Positions 19,641 to 30,837 of a stretch of 64,000 nucleotides of DNA are shown piece by piece. This DNA comes from Streptomyces sp. NRRL F-2580 (lineage in GTDB: Bacteria > Actinomycetota > Actinomycetes > Streptomycetales > Streptomycetaceae). Position 1 is the stretch's first letter. Every line of letters starts with the position of its first letter. A program made the position numbers and the translations under genes. The notes beneath the pieces were generated by a model. That model was given only the letters and a program-made list of their open reading frames with translations, had not been told where the DNA came from and searched no databases. The stretch spans positions 1 through 64,000 of the forward strand of contig NZ_JOIR01000001.1 in NCBI RefSeq assembly GCF_000720115.1, in the 5' to 3' direction.

Positions 19641-19929
19641 GAAGACAAGAGGAGAGGCGGGTCACACGGGGGACTTCCCGTGTGATCTCGGTGGCGCTCG
19701 CGGTGACCAGGCCGGCCAGGGCCGTGATCAGCTTGCGGGCCTCGTCGAGGTCCTTGTGTTCGGAGTCCGGCTTGTCCAGGCCCAGGTTGACCGCCGCGGC
19801 GCTCAGCAGGTGCACGGCCACCGTGGTGATCACCTCGACGGCGGGCACGTCCGCGATGTCGCGGGTCATGGCGTCGTAGTCGGGGGCGCCGTCGGCAGCG
19901 GGGTCGGTGGAGGGTGTCGCGTCAGTCAT
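19630..19929 (-). CDS. DUF1844 family protein
   Basis: The 99-residue protein contains the DUF1844 core (about 20-75, with DIADVPAVEVITTVAVHLLSAAAVNLGL and DLDEARKLITALAGLV). The family is widespread in actinobacteria next to infC, and its function is unknown. ATG 19929 is chosen because it begins the acidic, low-complexity N-terminus typical of the family. The alternative is three codons upstream. It is divergent from the infC operon, so the 349 bases to infC carry two promoters and the infC leader. A -10-like TAGTAT at 19973-19978 is the only rightward promoter element I can see. Confidence 0.83.
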   Translation of the reverse strand: MTDATPSTDPAADGAPDYDAMTRDIADVPAVEVITTVAVHLLSAAAVNLGLDKPDSEHKDLDEARKLITALAGLVTASATEITREVPRVTRLSSCLLSG

Positions 19930-20036
19930 GCGCCCCACGATATGCCGTGCGGCGGGCTTGCAACGCGGGTGCTAGTATGTACATCGACCGGCCGGACACT
20001 TCTGTGCCCGGCCCACAAGTGGAGGCTCCGTTTCTC

Positions 20037-20194
20037 CCACCTGACCGTCCTCCGGGACGGCGGGTCACCGGTCAGGTGGCATCCATCGTTCCGTACGGAC
20101 GATGGAAAGCTGCCCGAGTCTACGCCCCGCGGTTCGCACGCGACGGTGTTCCGGTTGTATTGGAGCCCCTGCCTGTGCCCGGCGGGGCTTTTTT
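20037..20194 (+). ncRNA. Structured 5' leader of infC-rpmI-rplT (attenuator-like)
   Basis: The leader holds three perfect or near-perfect stems in series: 20037-20047 with 20069-20079 (11 bp, CCACCTGACCG/CGGTCAGGTGG), 20083-20089 with 20099-20105 (7 bp around a palindromic CCGTACGG), and a terminator hairpin at 20164-20189 followed by six Ts. In many bacteria this operon is autoregulated by ribosomal protein L20 or by IF3 through the leader. A transcription-attenuation mechanism is inferred here from the terminator placed 84 bases before infC. Confidence 0.7.
20164..20194 (+). terminator. Intrinsic terminator inside the infC leader
   Basis: AGCCCC (20164-20169) pairs with GGGGCT (20184-20189). 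An inner GCC/GGC extends the stem, and TTTTTT (20189-20194) follows. A U-rich intrinsic terminator is rare in this genome type, where most terminators lack a U tract, so its presence upstream of an essential operon points to regulated read-through. Confidence 0.75.
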
Positions 20195-20278
20195 GGTTTC
20201 CCGCTGTGGTCGGTCTGACGGAAATACACGTCAGCGGCTGTCTGCCAGGCAGTCGTGTGGTGCTACCGAGGAGGATCC

Positions 20279-20974
20279 ATCAGCACCGAGCCCCGCATCA
20301 ACGACCGGATTCGCGTTCCCGAGGTACGGCTTGTCGGTCCCAGCGGCGAGCAGGTCGGCATCGTGCCGCTTGCCAAGGCGCTTGAGCTCGCGCAGGAGTA
20401 CGACCTCGACCTGGTCGAGGTCGCGGCGTCCGCACGCCCGCCGGTCTGCAAGCTCATGGACTACGGCAAGTTCAAGTACGAGTCGGCCATGAAGGCCCGT
20501 GAGGCGCGCAAGAACCAGGCGCACACGGTCATCAAGGAAATGAAGCTCCGGCCGAAGATCGACCCGCACGACTATGACACCAAGAAGGGTCACGTCGTTC
20601 GGTTCCTCAAGCAGGGCGACAAGGTCAAGATCACGATCATGTTCCGTGGTCGCGAGCAGTCCCGGCCGGAACTCGGCTACCGACTGCTGCAGCGCCTCGC
20701 TTCGGACGTCGAGGACCTCGGGTTCATCGAGTCGAACCCGAAGCAGGACGGCCGAAACATGATCATGGTCCTCGGTCCGCACAAGAAGAAGACCGAGGCG
20801 ATGGCCGAAGCCCGCGAGGCGCAGGCCGCCCGCAAGGCCGAGCGCCAGGGTGTCGCCCACGCCGACGACGAGGCTCCTTCCGAGGACGCCGCCGTCGAGG
20901 TCGAGGAGACCACCGAGGTCGCCTCCGCCGACGTCACCGAGGCCCCCGCCGACGAGACGAACGCCGAGGCCTGA
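20279..20974 (+). CDS. infC: Translation initiation factor IF-3
   Basis: The 231-residue protein is IF-3, which binds the 30S subunit and checks start-codon pairing. The N-terminal domain ([20 protein letters not shown]) and C-terminal domain ([20 protein letters not shown]) are intact. An acidic tail of about 40 residues follows, as in other streptomycetes. The chosen start is ATC at 20279, preceded by GAGGAGG at 20268-20274, because the family homology begins at [12 protein letters not shown]. The only in-frame ATG, at 20255, lies upstream of that ribosome site and would add eight atypical residues. Non-AUG starts for infC are known to allow autoregulation. It is followed by rpmI and rplT. 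Confidence 0.93.
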   Translation: MSTEPRINDRIRVPEVRLVGPSGEQVGIVPLAKALELAQEYDLDLVEVAASARPPVCKLMDYGKFKYESAMKAREARKNQAHTVIKEMKLRPKIDPHDYDTKKGHVVRFLKQGDKVKITIMFRGREQSRPELGYRLLQRLASDVEDLGFIESNPKQDGRNMIMVLGPHKKKTEAMAEAREAQAARKAERQGVAHADDEAPSEDAAVEVEETTEVASADVTEAPADETNAEA

Positions 20975-21078
20975 TCCCGAGGCAGCCCGTCTCGGATCAC
21001 CGACACAACATGACGCTCCCGCGAGCCGGTCCCGCAACGGACCGGTGGGAGCGCCACCGACGAGGAGATAACGGCGCC

Positions 21079-21273
21079 ATGCCGAAGAACAAGACGCACA
21101 GCGGTACCAAGAAGCGCTTCAAGGTCACCGGCTCCGGCAAGGTGCTCCGCGAGCGCGCCGGCAAGCGCCACCTGCTCGAGCACAAGTCGTCCCGTGTCAC
21201 CCGCCGCCTCACCGGCAACGCGGAGATGGCCCCCGGCGACGCCGCGAAGATCAAGAAGCTTCTCGGCATCTGA
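21079..21273 (+). CDS. rpmI: 50S ribosomal protein L35
   Basis: The 64-residue basic protein is ribosomal protein L35, with [20 protein letters not shown] at the start and [14 protein letters not shown] in the centre. A GAGGAGAT ribosome site precedes ATG 21079. A longer frame from 21010 is not supported, because the family starts at MPKNK. It sits between infC and rplT, the conserved bacterial order, and is expected to share the leader-controlled transcript. Confidence 0.97.
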   Translation: MPKNKTHSGTKKRFKVTGSGKVLRERAGKRHLLEHKSSRVTRRLTGNAEMAPGDAAKIKKLLGI

Positions 21274-21374
21274 TGTCCTCCGCTCCCCTCGAGGGAGCGG
21301 GACGTCAAGACCGGGACCCCATCGAATTCGGGCCGTGTGAAGACACCCACGGCCCCGCTACAAGGAGTTAAAAA

Positions 21375-21761
21375 GTGGCACGCGTCAAGCGGGCAGTAAA
21401 CGCCCACAAGAAGCGCCGGGCAATCCTCGAGGCGGCCTCCGGCTACCGCGGTCAGCGTTCGCGCCTGTACCGCAAGGCCAAGGAGCAGGTCACCCACTCG
21501 CTGGTCTACAACTTCAACGACCGCAAGAAGCGCAAGGGCGACTTCCGTCAGCTGTGGATCCAGCGCATCAACGCCGCTGCCCGCCAGAACGGCATGACGT
21601 ACAACCGCCTCATCCAGGGTCTGAAGGCCGCCAACATCGAGGTGGACCGCAAGATCCTCGCCGAGCTCGCCGTCAACGACGCCAACGCGTTCGCCGCGCT
21701 GGTCGAGGTCGCGCAGAAGGCGCTTCCGGCCGACGTCAACGCCCCCAAGGCCGCTGCCTAA
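21375..21761 (+). CDS. rplT: 50S ribosomal protein L20
   Basis: The 128-residue basic protein is L20, needed for early 50S assembly. It begins [19 protein letters not shown] and contains [17 protein letters not shown] and the RNA-binding C-terminal half with [21 protein letters not shown]. It starts at GTG 21375 behind AAGGAG. In several bacteria L20 also binds its operon leader and represses it. The long structured leader before infC makes that plausible here. A 15-bp terminator at 21796-21829 ends the operon. Confidence 0.97.
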   Translation: MARVKRAVNAHKKRRAILEAASGYRGQRSRLYRKAKEQVTHSLVYNFNDRKKRKGDFRQLWIQRINAAARQNGMTYNRLIQGLKAANIEVDRKILAELAVNDANAFAALVEVAQKALPADVNAPKAAA

Positions 21762-21795
21762 GGGCTAGCCGGCCCCGCTTGACGCGGCCGGCCCC

Positions 21796-21829
21796 CACGG
21801 ACCCGCAGGCATTCGCCTGCGGGTCCGTG
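21796..21829 (+). terminator. Strong terminator of the infC-rpmI-rplT operon
   Basis: Fifteen perfect base pairs (21796-21810 with 21815-21829) close an ATTC loop. A second GC-rich hairpin (about 21768-21791) lies just before it, so the operon ends in tandem stems. The methyltransferase gene begins 104 bases later. Confidence 0.85.
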
Positions 21830-21933
21830 TGCTTTCACCCCGCGCCCCGCGCTTCCCGGCGCCCCGCTTCCCGGCGCCCCCGCTTTCCCGCGCCCCGCGC
21901 GCTTCGGAACCCCGAGAGAGAACCGCTGAGACC

Positions 21934-22794
<861 letters not shown>

Positions 22795-22849
22795 TAATGT
22801 GGCGGCCCGGGGGCCCACTGCGCTACTCGGAGATGTGGGGTACGGGGAC

Positions 22850-24211
22850 ATGACGGTCGGTACGAACAGCTCACCGGGGGCCGGCACGACGGCCGGTCCA
22901 CCGGTGTCGGCCGGCCCCGGCCCCGCCCAGGTCCCGCCGCGGGCCGACGCCCTCGCCGGCGTCCCGCCGCAGGCTCCGGCCGGCGCCCGTCCGGGCGTGC
23001 CCCCGGACACCGGCGCCCGCGCCGACGCCGAATCCCCGGGGCGCGCCGCACGCGCGCGGCGCTCCGTACCGCCGCGGGCCGGCTCCCCGGCCTCCGCGGT
23101 CCGCACGGCGGTCGGGGCGGCCGGGACGGCCGGGACGTCTCCGGACGGCGACGCCCCCGGTGAGGGGCTCGGCTTCGGGATCGATCCCGACACCCTGCCT
23201 GACGGGCTCGTCGTCGCCGACCACACCGGCCGCGTCATCTGCTTCAACCGGGCCGCCGCCCGGATGACCGCCACCGACCCCGCCCAGGCCCTCGGCGCCC
23301 GCATCGACCGGGCGCTCCCGCTGGAGGACCTCGAAGGCCGCCGCTGGTGGGCGCTGACCGACCCTTACGGGGGCCTCGCCACCCGCCGCGGACAGCCCGA
23401 GCGGAACCTGCTGCTCCCCGGCGGCCGCGAGGTGCTGGTCTCCGCCAGCTACGTCCGCACCCACCCCACCGGCCCGCTGCGCCGCCTCGTGGTCACCCTG
23501 CGGGGCACCGAGGCGCGCCGCCGCACCGAGCGCAGCCACGCCGAGCTGATCGCCACCGTCGCCCACGAGCTGCGCTCCCCGCTGACCTCCGTCAAGGGGT
23601 TCACCGCCACCCTGCTCGCCAAGTGGGAACGGTTCACCGACGACCAGAAGCGGCTGATGCTGGAGACCGTCGACGCGGACGCGAACCGCGTCACCCGCCT
23701 CATCGCCGAACTCCTCGACATCTCGCGCATCGACTCCGGCCGCCTGGAGGTGCGCCGCCAGCCCGTCGACATCGCCACCGCCGTCGGCCGTCACGTACAG
23801 GCGCTCACCGCGAACGGGCAGGACCCGGAGCGGTTCCTCGTGAGCGTCAGCCGTCCGCTCCCTGATCTGTGGGCCGATCCGGACAAGATCGACCAGATCC
23901 TCGGCAACCTCCTCGAAAATGCGGTGCGCCACGGTGAGGGAACGGTCACCATCGGGGTATCGCCGCATGAGAAGGGAACCGCCGTCACCGTGTCCGACGA
24001 AGGCCCCGGGATCCCCGAGGAGTCGATGGGCCGCGTCTTCACCCGCTTCTGGCGGGGGAGCAAGCGCGGCGGCACCGGCCTGGGCCTGTACATCGTCAAG
24101 GGCATCGTGGAGGCCCACGGCGGCACCATCACGGTCGGCCGCGGCCCCGGCGGCGGCGCCGAGTTCCGATTTATCCTGCCCGTGAGCGCCCCGGCGTACC
24201 TCACGCAGTAG
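22850..24211 (+). CDS. PAS-domain sensor histidine kinase
   Basis: The 453-residue kinase has a Pro/Ala-rich N-terminal tail (1-105), a PAS domain (about 115-220, LPDGLVVADHTGRVICFNRAAARM), a HisKA domain with phospho-acceptor His239 in ATVAHELRSPLTSVKGF, and a HATPase domain (about 345-445, with ENAVRHGEG, DEGPGIPEE, GTGLGLYIVKGIVEAHGG). There is no transmembrane segment, so it is probably cytosolic and senses an internal signal through PAS. No response regulator gene is adjacent, which makes it an orphan kinase. ATG 22850 is taken as the start. The homologous position beside pheST is conserved in streptomycetes. Confidence 0.9.
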   Translation: MTVGTNSSPGAGTTAGPPVSAGPGPAQVPPRADALAGVPPQAPAGARPGVPPDTGARADAESPGRAARARRSVPPRAGSPASAVRTAVGAAGTAGTSPDGDAPGEGLGFGIDPDTLPDGLVVADHTGRVICFNRAAARMTATDPAQALGARIDRALPLEDLEGRRWWALTDPYGGLATRRGQPERNLLLPGGREVLVSASYVRTHPTGPLRRLVVTLRGTEARRRTERSHAELIATVAHELRSPLTSVKGFTATLLAKWERFTDDQKRLMLETVDADANRVTRLIAELLDISRIDSGRLEVRRQPVDIATAVGRHVQALTANGQDPERFLVSVSRPLPDLWADPDKIDQILGNLLENAVRHGEGTVTIGVSPHEKGTAVTVSDEGPGIPEESMGRVFTRFWRGSKRGGTGLGLYIVKGIVEAHGGTITVGRGPGGGAEFRFILPVSAPAYLTQ

Positions 24212-24269
24212 CCCTGCTGAGCATCTCGCCAGACGGCCCACGGGCTCCTTCACCCCCAGCGGCCTTTAG

Positions 24270-25489
<1,220 letters not shown>

Positions 25490-25490
<1 letters not shown>

Positions 25491-28018
25491 TGCGCGTCCC
25501 GCTTTCCTGGCTGCGGGAGTACGTCGACCTGCCCGCGGGCGAGACCGGCCGTGACGTGGCCGCCAAGCTGGTCGACGCCGGCCTCGAGGTCGAGACCGTC
25601 GAGCAGCTCGGCGGCGGGCTCAAGGGCCCGCTCGTCGTCGGCCAGGTGCTGACCATCGAGGAGCTCGAGGGCTTCCGCAAGCCGATCCGTTTCTGCACGG
25701 TCGACGTCGGCCAGGCCAACGGCACCGGCGAACCGCAGGAGATCGTCTGCGGCGCCCGGAACTTCTCCGTCGGCGACAAGGTCGTCGTGGTCCTGCCCGG
25801 CGCCGTGCTGCCCGGCGACTTCGCGATCGCCTCGCGCAAGACGTACGGCCGCACCTCGCACGGCATGATCTGCTCCGGCGACGAGCTGGGCATGGGCGAC
25901 GACGGCACGCACGGCATCATCGTGCTGCCGCACGAGCACGAGGTCGGCACCGACGCGATCGAGCTGCTCCAGCTCGTCGACGAGGTCCTCGACATCGACA
26001 TCACCCCGGACCGCGGCTACTGCATGTCCATGCGCGGTGTCGCCCGCGAGGCGGCCACCGCCTACGGCCTGCCGCTGCGCGACCCGGCGCTGCTCGACGT
26101 GCCCCAGCCGAACTCGTACGGCTACCCCGTCAAGATCGACGACCCGGCCGGCTGCGACCGCTTCACCGCCCGCACGGTGACCGGTCTCGACCCCGACGCG
26201 CGCTCCCCGATCTGGCTGACCCGCCGCCTGCAGAAGGCGGGCATGCGCCCGATCTCGCTCGCCGTCGACATCACCAACTACGTGATGCTCGAGCTCGGCC
26301 AGCCGCTGCACGCCTACGACCGCTCCAGCATCGAGGGCACCATCGGTGTCCGCCGTGCCGAGCAGGGCGAGAAGTTCACCACCCTCGACGGGGTCAAGCG
26401 CACGCTCGACGCCGAGGACCTGGTGATCACCGACAACAGCGGCCCGATCGGGCTCGCCGGTGTCATGGGCGGCGCCAACACCGAGATCGCCGACTCCGTC
26501 ACCGACCCCGAGACCGGCCAGGTCACCGGGACCACCGACGTGGTCATCGAGGCCGCGCACTTCGACTCCGTGTCGATCTCGCGCACCGCCCGCCGCATGA
26601 AGCTCTCCTCCGAGGCCTCCAAGCGCTTCGAGCGGGGCGTCGACCCGCAGGCCGCCGCCGCGGCCGCGCAGCGGACCGTCGACCTGCTCGTGCTCCTCGC
26701 GGGCGGCACCGCCGAGGCGGGCGTCACCGAGGTCATCGCCCCGGGCGCGCCGCGCACCATCGCCATGCCCGCGGACCACCCGGACCGCGTCGCGGGCATG
26801 GAGTACGGCCGCGAGACCGTCGTGCGCCGCCTCCAGGAGATCGGCTGCGACGTCTACGGCCAGGACGAGCTCGTCGTCACCGTCCCCTCGTGGCGGCCCG
26901 ACCTCGCCGCGCCCAACGACCTCGCCGAAGAGGTCATCCGGCTGGAGGGCTACGGGAACCTCCCGTCGACCCTCCCGCAGGTGCCCTCCGGCCGCGGTCT
27001 GACCGCCCGGCAGCAGCTGCACCGCCGGGTCGGCCGCGCGCTGGCCGGCGCGGGCTACGTCGAGGCGCTGAGCTACCCCTTCATCGGCGAGGGTGTCTTC
27101 GACCAGCTCCAGCTCCCGGCGCACGACGCGTCGCGCCAGGTGGTCAAGCTCGTCAACCCGATCTCCGACGAGGAGCCGGCGCTGCGCACCACGCTGCTGC
27201 CGGGTCTGCTCGGCGCGCTGCGCCGCAACGACAGCCGGGGCAGCCACGACCTCGCGCTGTTCGAGACCGGTTCGGTCTTCCGGGCCGCCGCGCAGCCGGG
27301 CGTCGCCGTACGGCTGCCCGTCGACCGGCGTCCCACGGACGAGGAGGTCGCCACCCTGAACGCGGCCCTGCCCGCGCAGCCGCGGTACGCCGCGGTCGTG
27401 CTGGCCGGTGCGCGCGAGCAGGCCGGCTGGTGGGGCAAGGGCCGTCCGGCCGACTGGGCGGACGCGGTCCAGGCCGCCCGCTCGCTGGCTGTCGAGGCCG
27501 GCACCGAGCTCGTCGTCCGCCAGGGCCAGTACGGCCCCTGGCACCCGGGCCGCTGCGCCGAGCTCGTCGTCACCATCGACGGCGTCGAGCAGGTCATCGG
27601 CCACGCCGGCGAACTGCACCCGCGGGTGGTCAAGGCCATGGGCCTGCCGGCCCGCACCAGCGCCATGGAGCTCGACCTGGACCGCCTCGCGGCGGCCGGC
27701 GGCGAGGCCCTGCAGGCGCCCCGGATCTCCACCTTCCCGGTGGCGACCCAGGACGTCGCGCTGATCGTGGACGCGTCGGTTCCGGCGTCCTCCGTGGAGG
27801 CCGCGCTGCGCAAGGGCGCGGGCGAACTCCTGGAGTCGCTGCGGCTGTTCGACGTGTTCACCGGTGAGCAGGTCGGCGAGGGCAAGAAGTCCCTGGCGTA
27901 TGCGCTGCGCTTCCGCGCGACCGACCGGACGCTGACCGCCGAGGAGTCCACGGCCGCGCGCGACGCGGCGGTGGCGCTGGCGGGCGAGCGGACCGGGGCG
28001 GTGCTCCGGGGCGCGTAG
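25490..28018 (+). CDS. pheT: Phenylalanyl-tRNA synthetase beta subunit
   Basis: The 842-residue beta subunit has the family domain order. An EMAP-type tRNA-binding OB fold lies at about 40-155 and the B3/B4 editing domain at about 215-400. The B5 domain is at about 420-490, followed by a catalytic-like core and the C-terminal anticodon-binding FDX-ACB domain (about 750-842, [19 protein letters not shown]). It is translationally coupled to pheS (TGATG). Length and motifs are normal. A 14-bp hairpin follows at 28041-28072. The long open frame on the opposite strand is a GC-bias shadow. Confidence 0.97.
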
Positions 28019-28040
28019 CCGCACCCGCGTAAGGCCAGTT

Positions 28041-28072
28041 GAGGGCGCATCCGGACCACCGGATGCGCCCTC
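28041..28072 (+). terminator. Terminator after pheT
   Basis: Fourteen perfect base pairs (28041-28054 with 28059-28072) close an ACCA loop 23 bases after the pheT stop. The following sequence TCACTCGTTC has no strong U tract. Confidence 0.85.
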
Positions 28073-28157
28073 ACTCGTTCGGGTGAGAAGCGCGGAGGCC
28101 CGTGTCCGGGGCACCGGTCGGTCGACACAATCGATCCGGCCGGAGGGGAGCCTACGG

Positions 28158-29135
28158 ATGATCACGCGCGGGGAGATGCCCCAGCTGCGCCGGGTGTGCG
28201 TCGTGGCCTGGGGCGGCGTCGCGGTGTCCTGGGAGCTGGCCACCCCGGGGCGGCTGGCGCCGAGCCTGGCCACGTGCGCGGCCTTCCTGCTGCTGGCCAC
28301 CGGCTGCGCCCTGCACATCCGGCGCGGGCTGCTGGGCGAACTGCGCCGCTCGCAGGAGATCGCGGGCGCCGCGCAGCGGGCGCTGCTGCGGCCGATGCCG
28401 GGGCGGATCGACGGCCTGACGTCGGCCGCGGCGCAGCTCTCGGCGAGCCGGGGCGCGGCGGTGGGCGGGGACCTGTACGAGGCGGTGCCGACGGCGTACG
28501 GCGTGCGGGTGGTCATCGGCGACGTACGGGGGCACGGGCTGCCGGCGCTGGGTGCGGCGGCGGCCGTGCTCGGGGCCTTCCGCGAAGCGGCGTACGACGA
28601 GGCGACGCTGGGCGGCGTCCTGCGGCGGATGGAGCGGGCGCTGGGCCGGCACGTCCGTGACCGGGCGCGGGCCGAGCACCCGTCGGCCTGTCAGGCCGAG
28701 CCGCAGTCCCCGGCGGCGGAGGAGTTCGTGACGGTGCTCCTGCTCCAGATCGCCCCGGACGACACCCTGCTGGCCCTGAACTGCGGCCACCCCTGGCCGT
28801 ACCTGATCCGCCCGGCTCCGGTTACCGGCGTGCGGGCTCTGGAGGGCGAGACCCTGCCCCCGCTCGGGGTGGTGCCCCTGCCGGTGGGAGCCGAGCCGCA
28901 CCCCGTGGGGGAACTGCGGCCCGGGGAGACCCTGTTCCTGCACACCGACGGCGCCGAGGAGGCCCGGGACGCCGCCGGCGTGTTCTTCCCCCTGCGGAGC
29001 GTCCTCGTGGAGGCCCCGGCCCCGCGGACGCCCGCGCGGCTGGTCGCGGGCGTGCACGCGGCCCTGCTCCGGCACACCGGCGGGCGACTCGCCGACGACG
29101 TCGCCCTGCTGGTGCTCCGCAACGACCGGTCCTGA
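28158..29135 (+). CDS. PP2C/SpoIIE-type serine phosphatase, membrane-linked
   Basis: The 325-residue protein has two N-terminal hydrophobic segments (about 12-55) followed by a SpoIIE-like PP2C phosphatase domain. Metal-binding positions are visible in AVGGDLYEAV, VIGDVRGHGLPAL, LHTDGAEEA and LADDVALLVL. Such enzymes dephosphorylate anti-anti-sigma factors or related regulators at the membrane. ATG 28158 is preceded by GGAGGGGAG, and the longer in-frame start at 28083 overlaps the zone just after the pheT terminator. No partner anti-sigma gene is adjacent, so the target is unknown. Confidence 0.87.
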   Translation: MITRGEMPQLRRVCVVAWGGVAVSWELATPGRLAPSLATCAAFLLLATGCALHIRRGLLGELRRSQEIAGAAQRALLRPMPGRIDGLTSAAAQLSASRGAAVGGDLYEAVPTAYGVRVVIGDVRGHGLPALGAAAAVLGAFREAAYDEATLGGVLRRMERALGRHVRDRARAEHPSACQAEPQSPAAEEFVTVLLLQIAPDDTLLALNCGHPWPYLIRPAPVTGVRALEGETLPPLGVVPLPVGAEPHPVGELRPGETLFLHTDGAEEARDAAGVFFPLRSVLVEAPAPRTPARLVAGVHAALLRHTGGRLADDVALLVLRNDRS

Positions 29136-29443
29136 CCGGCCCGGTGCCGGGGGGCCGGCTCCGCCGGGGCCCGGCGACCAACCGGGCGCCGGCGGAGCCG
29201 GACACGCCGCCCGCCTGCCGTGGAGTGTCGGGCAGACAGCAGGACGGGCGGCGCGGTGCGGGTCGTCGCACTGTACGAGGGGGAGCCGACGACCCGAGCC
29301 ACCTCTTGGCGAGGCCCTTAAGTGAAGCGCCCACGGCGGCCCGTGCGGCAGAGTGCGCATCGCATTTATGCGCGTACTCGGTTCACACCCCGTGTGAACG
29401 GCGCACCCATTAGCCTGAGACCGACGAGCCACGGGAGCGGCCC
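29136..29443. other. Intergenic region before the NsdA-like gene
   Basis: These 308 bases hold no supported gene. The first part is GC-rich, with GGCTCCGCCGGGGCC and GGCGGAGCC segments able to form stems after the phosphatase gene. The last 100 bases are less GC-rich and contain GCGCAT/ATGCGC half-sites at about 29355-29373 and the inverted repeat listed separately. Confidence 0.6.
29381..29399. promoter_or_regulatory. Perfect inverted repeat upstream of the NsdA-like regulator
   Basis: GTTCACAC (29381-29388) and GTGTGAAC (29392-29399) flank a CCC spacer, 45 bases before the start codon. The 8-bp perfect symmetry suits a dimeric repressor. Which protein binds is not known, and autoregulation by the downstream protein is possible. 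Confidence 0.5.
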
Positions 29444-30784
29444 ATGCAGCCCAATGTCCTGCTCGACGCCCTCCTCGCCGAGGCGGGCATGTCCCATGCC
29501 GGACTCGCCGCCTACGTGAACCAGGCGGGCCGCACCCGCGGACTCGCCCTGCGCTACGAACACACCGCTGTGGCCCGGTGGCTGAAGGGCCAGCGGCCCC
29601 GGGGCCAGGTCCCCGACCTGATCTGCGAGGTGCTCGGCGGCCGGCTGCGGCGCCCCGTCGGGCTGGACGACATCGGGCTCGGGGCGGCCGACCGGCCCGT
29701 CTCCCTGCACGCCTCCCCGCTCAGCGGGTTCGTGGACCGGGCCGCCGCCCTGTGGCGGTCCGACGGGCAGGCCCGGCCCCAGCTGCTCACCGCCGAGGCG
29801 GTCACCGGAACGCCCGCCGTGATCCCGGTCTGGGAATGGGAGAACCCGCCCGAGGACGCGGACGTCTCCCGCGAGGGCCCGAACCGGATCGGTCCCGAGC
29901 ACATCGAGATCCTGAAGGCCGCCCGCGCGCACTACGAGCTGATGTACCGCAGGGCCGGCGGAGTGGCCACCCGGGACCGGATCGTCCGCTTCCTTGGCAG
30001 TGAGACGGCGCCCATGCTGCGCGGCAGCTACCCCGACGCCCTCGGCCGCCAACTGCACCGGGCCACGGGCTCCCTCGTGGCGGTGGCGGGGATCTGCGCG
30101 TACGACTCGGACGCCCACGGCCTCGCCCAGCGCTACTTCCACCAGGCGCTGCGCCTGGCCAAGGCGAGCGGGGACCGCGGGCTCGGGGCGTACGTGATCG
30201 CGCTGATCGTCAACCAGTCCCTGCACCTGCGCGAGTACCGCCAGGCCGTCGCCTTCGCCGAGGCCGCGCTGCGCGCCGCCGGCCCGCACACCACCCCGGC
30301 GCTGGCCGCCGACCTGTACGCCATGCAGGCCAAGGCGTACGCCCAACTCGGCGAGACCGGGGCGGCGCTGGCCTGCATCCGCAACGCCGAGGCGGCCGCC
30401 GAGCGGATCCGCCCGGGCACCGAACCCGACGAGACCGGCTACGTACAGCCCGGCCTCGTCAACGTCCAGGTCGCCGAGGCGCTGCTCAGTCTGGGGGATC
30501 TGGAGGCGGCCCGGGTCCAGGCGGCCGCCGCCGTCGGCACCCCGGCCCACGACCGCGGGCGGGTGCACCGGCTGGCGATGCTGTGCGAGATCCAGCTGCG
30601 CCAGGGCGAGGCGGACCGGGCCGCGGCGTCCGCGGCGGAAATGGCCGAGCGGGCCAAGGGGATGGAGTCGCTGCGGCTGCGCGACCGGCTGCGGGCGGTC
30701 CGTGAACAGCTGCTGACCAGCGGTTGTTCGGGCGCGGAGGAGACCGCACAGCTCATTGACGGGGCGCTGCGCGTTCCGCTGTGA
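29444..30784 (+). CDS. NsdA-like TPR regulatory protein
   Basis: The 446-residue protein has an N-terminal helix-turn-helix-like region (about 8-60, LLAEAGMSHAGLAAYVNQAG then HTAVARWLKGQRPRG) and a long helical tetratricopeptide-like region (about 195-430, AQRYFHQALRLAKASGD, YRQAVAFAEAALRAAG, AKAYAQLGETGAALACI). This is the layout of the Streptomyces NsdA family. NsdA represses antibiotic production and sporulation in S. coelicolor, where related paralogues occur. This one is probably such a paralogue rather than NsdA itself, because the locus differs. The ATG at 29444 lies behind CGGGAG. A Nudix gene follows 53 bases downstream. Confidence 0.78.
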   Translation: MQPNVLLDALLAEAGMSHAGLAAYVNQAGRTRGLALRYEHTAVARWLKGQRPRGQVPDLICEVLGGRLRRPVGLDDIGLGAADRPVSLHASPLSGFVDRAAALWRSDGQARPQLLTAEAVTGTPAVIPVWEWENPPEDADVSREGPNRIGPEHIEILKAARAHYELMYRRAGGVATRDRIVRFLGSETAPMLRGSYPDALGRQLHRATGSLVAVAGICAYDSDAHGLAQRYFHQALRLAKASGDRGLGAYVIALIVNQSLHLREYRQAVAFAEAALRAAGPHTTPALAADLYAMQAKAYAQLGETGAALACIRNAEAAAERIRPGTEPDETGYVQPGLVNVQVAEALLSLGDLEAARVQAAAAVGTPAHDRGRVHRLAMLCEIQLRQGEADRAAASAAEMAERAKGMESLRLRDRLRAVREQLLTSGCSGAEETAQLIDGALRVPL

Positions 30785-30837
30785 CGGGTCAGCTGCTGCC
30801 ATGTTTGCCACCTACTCGAACGGAAGGTGGCACAGCC

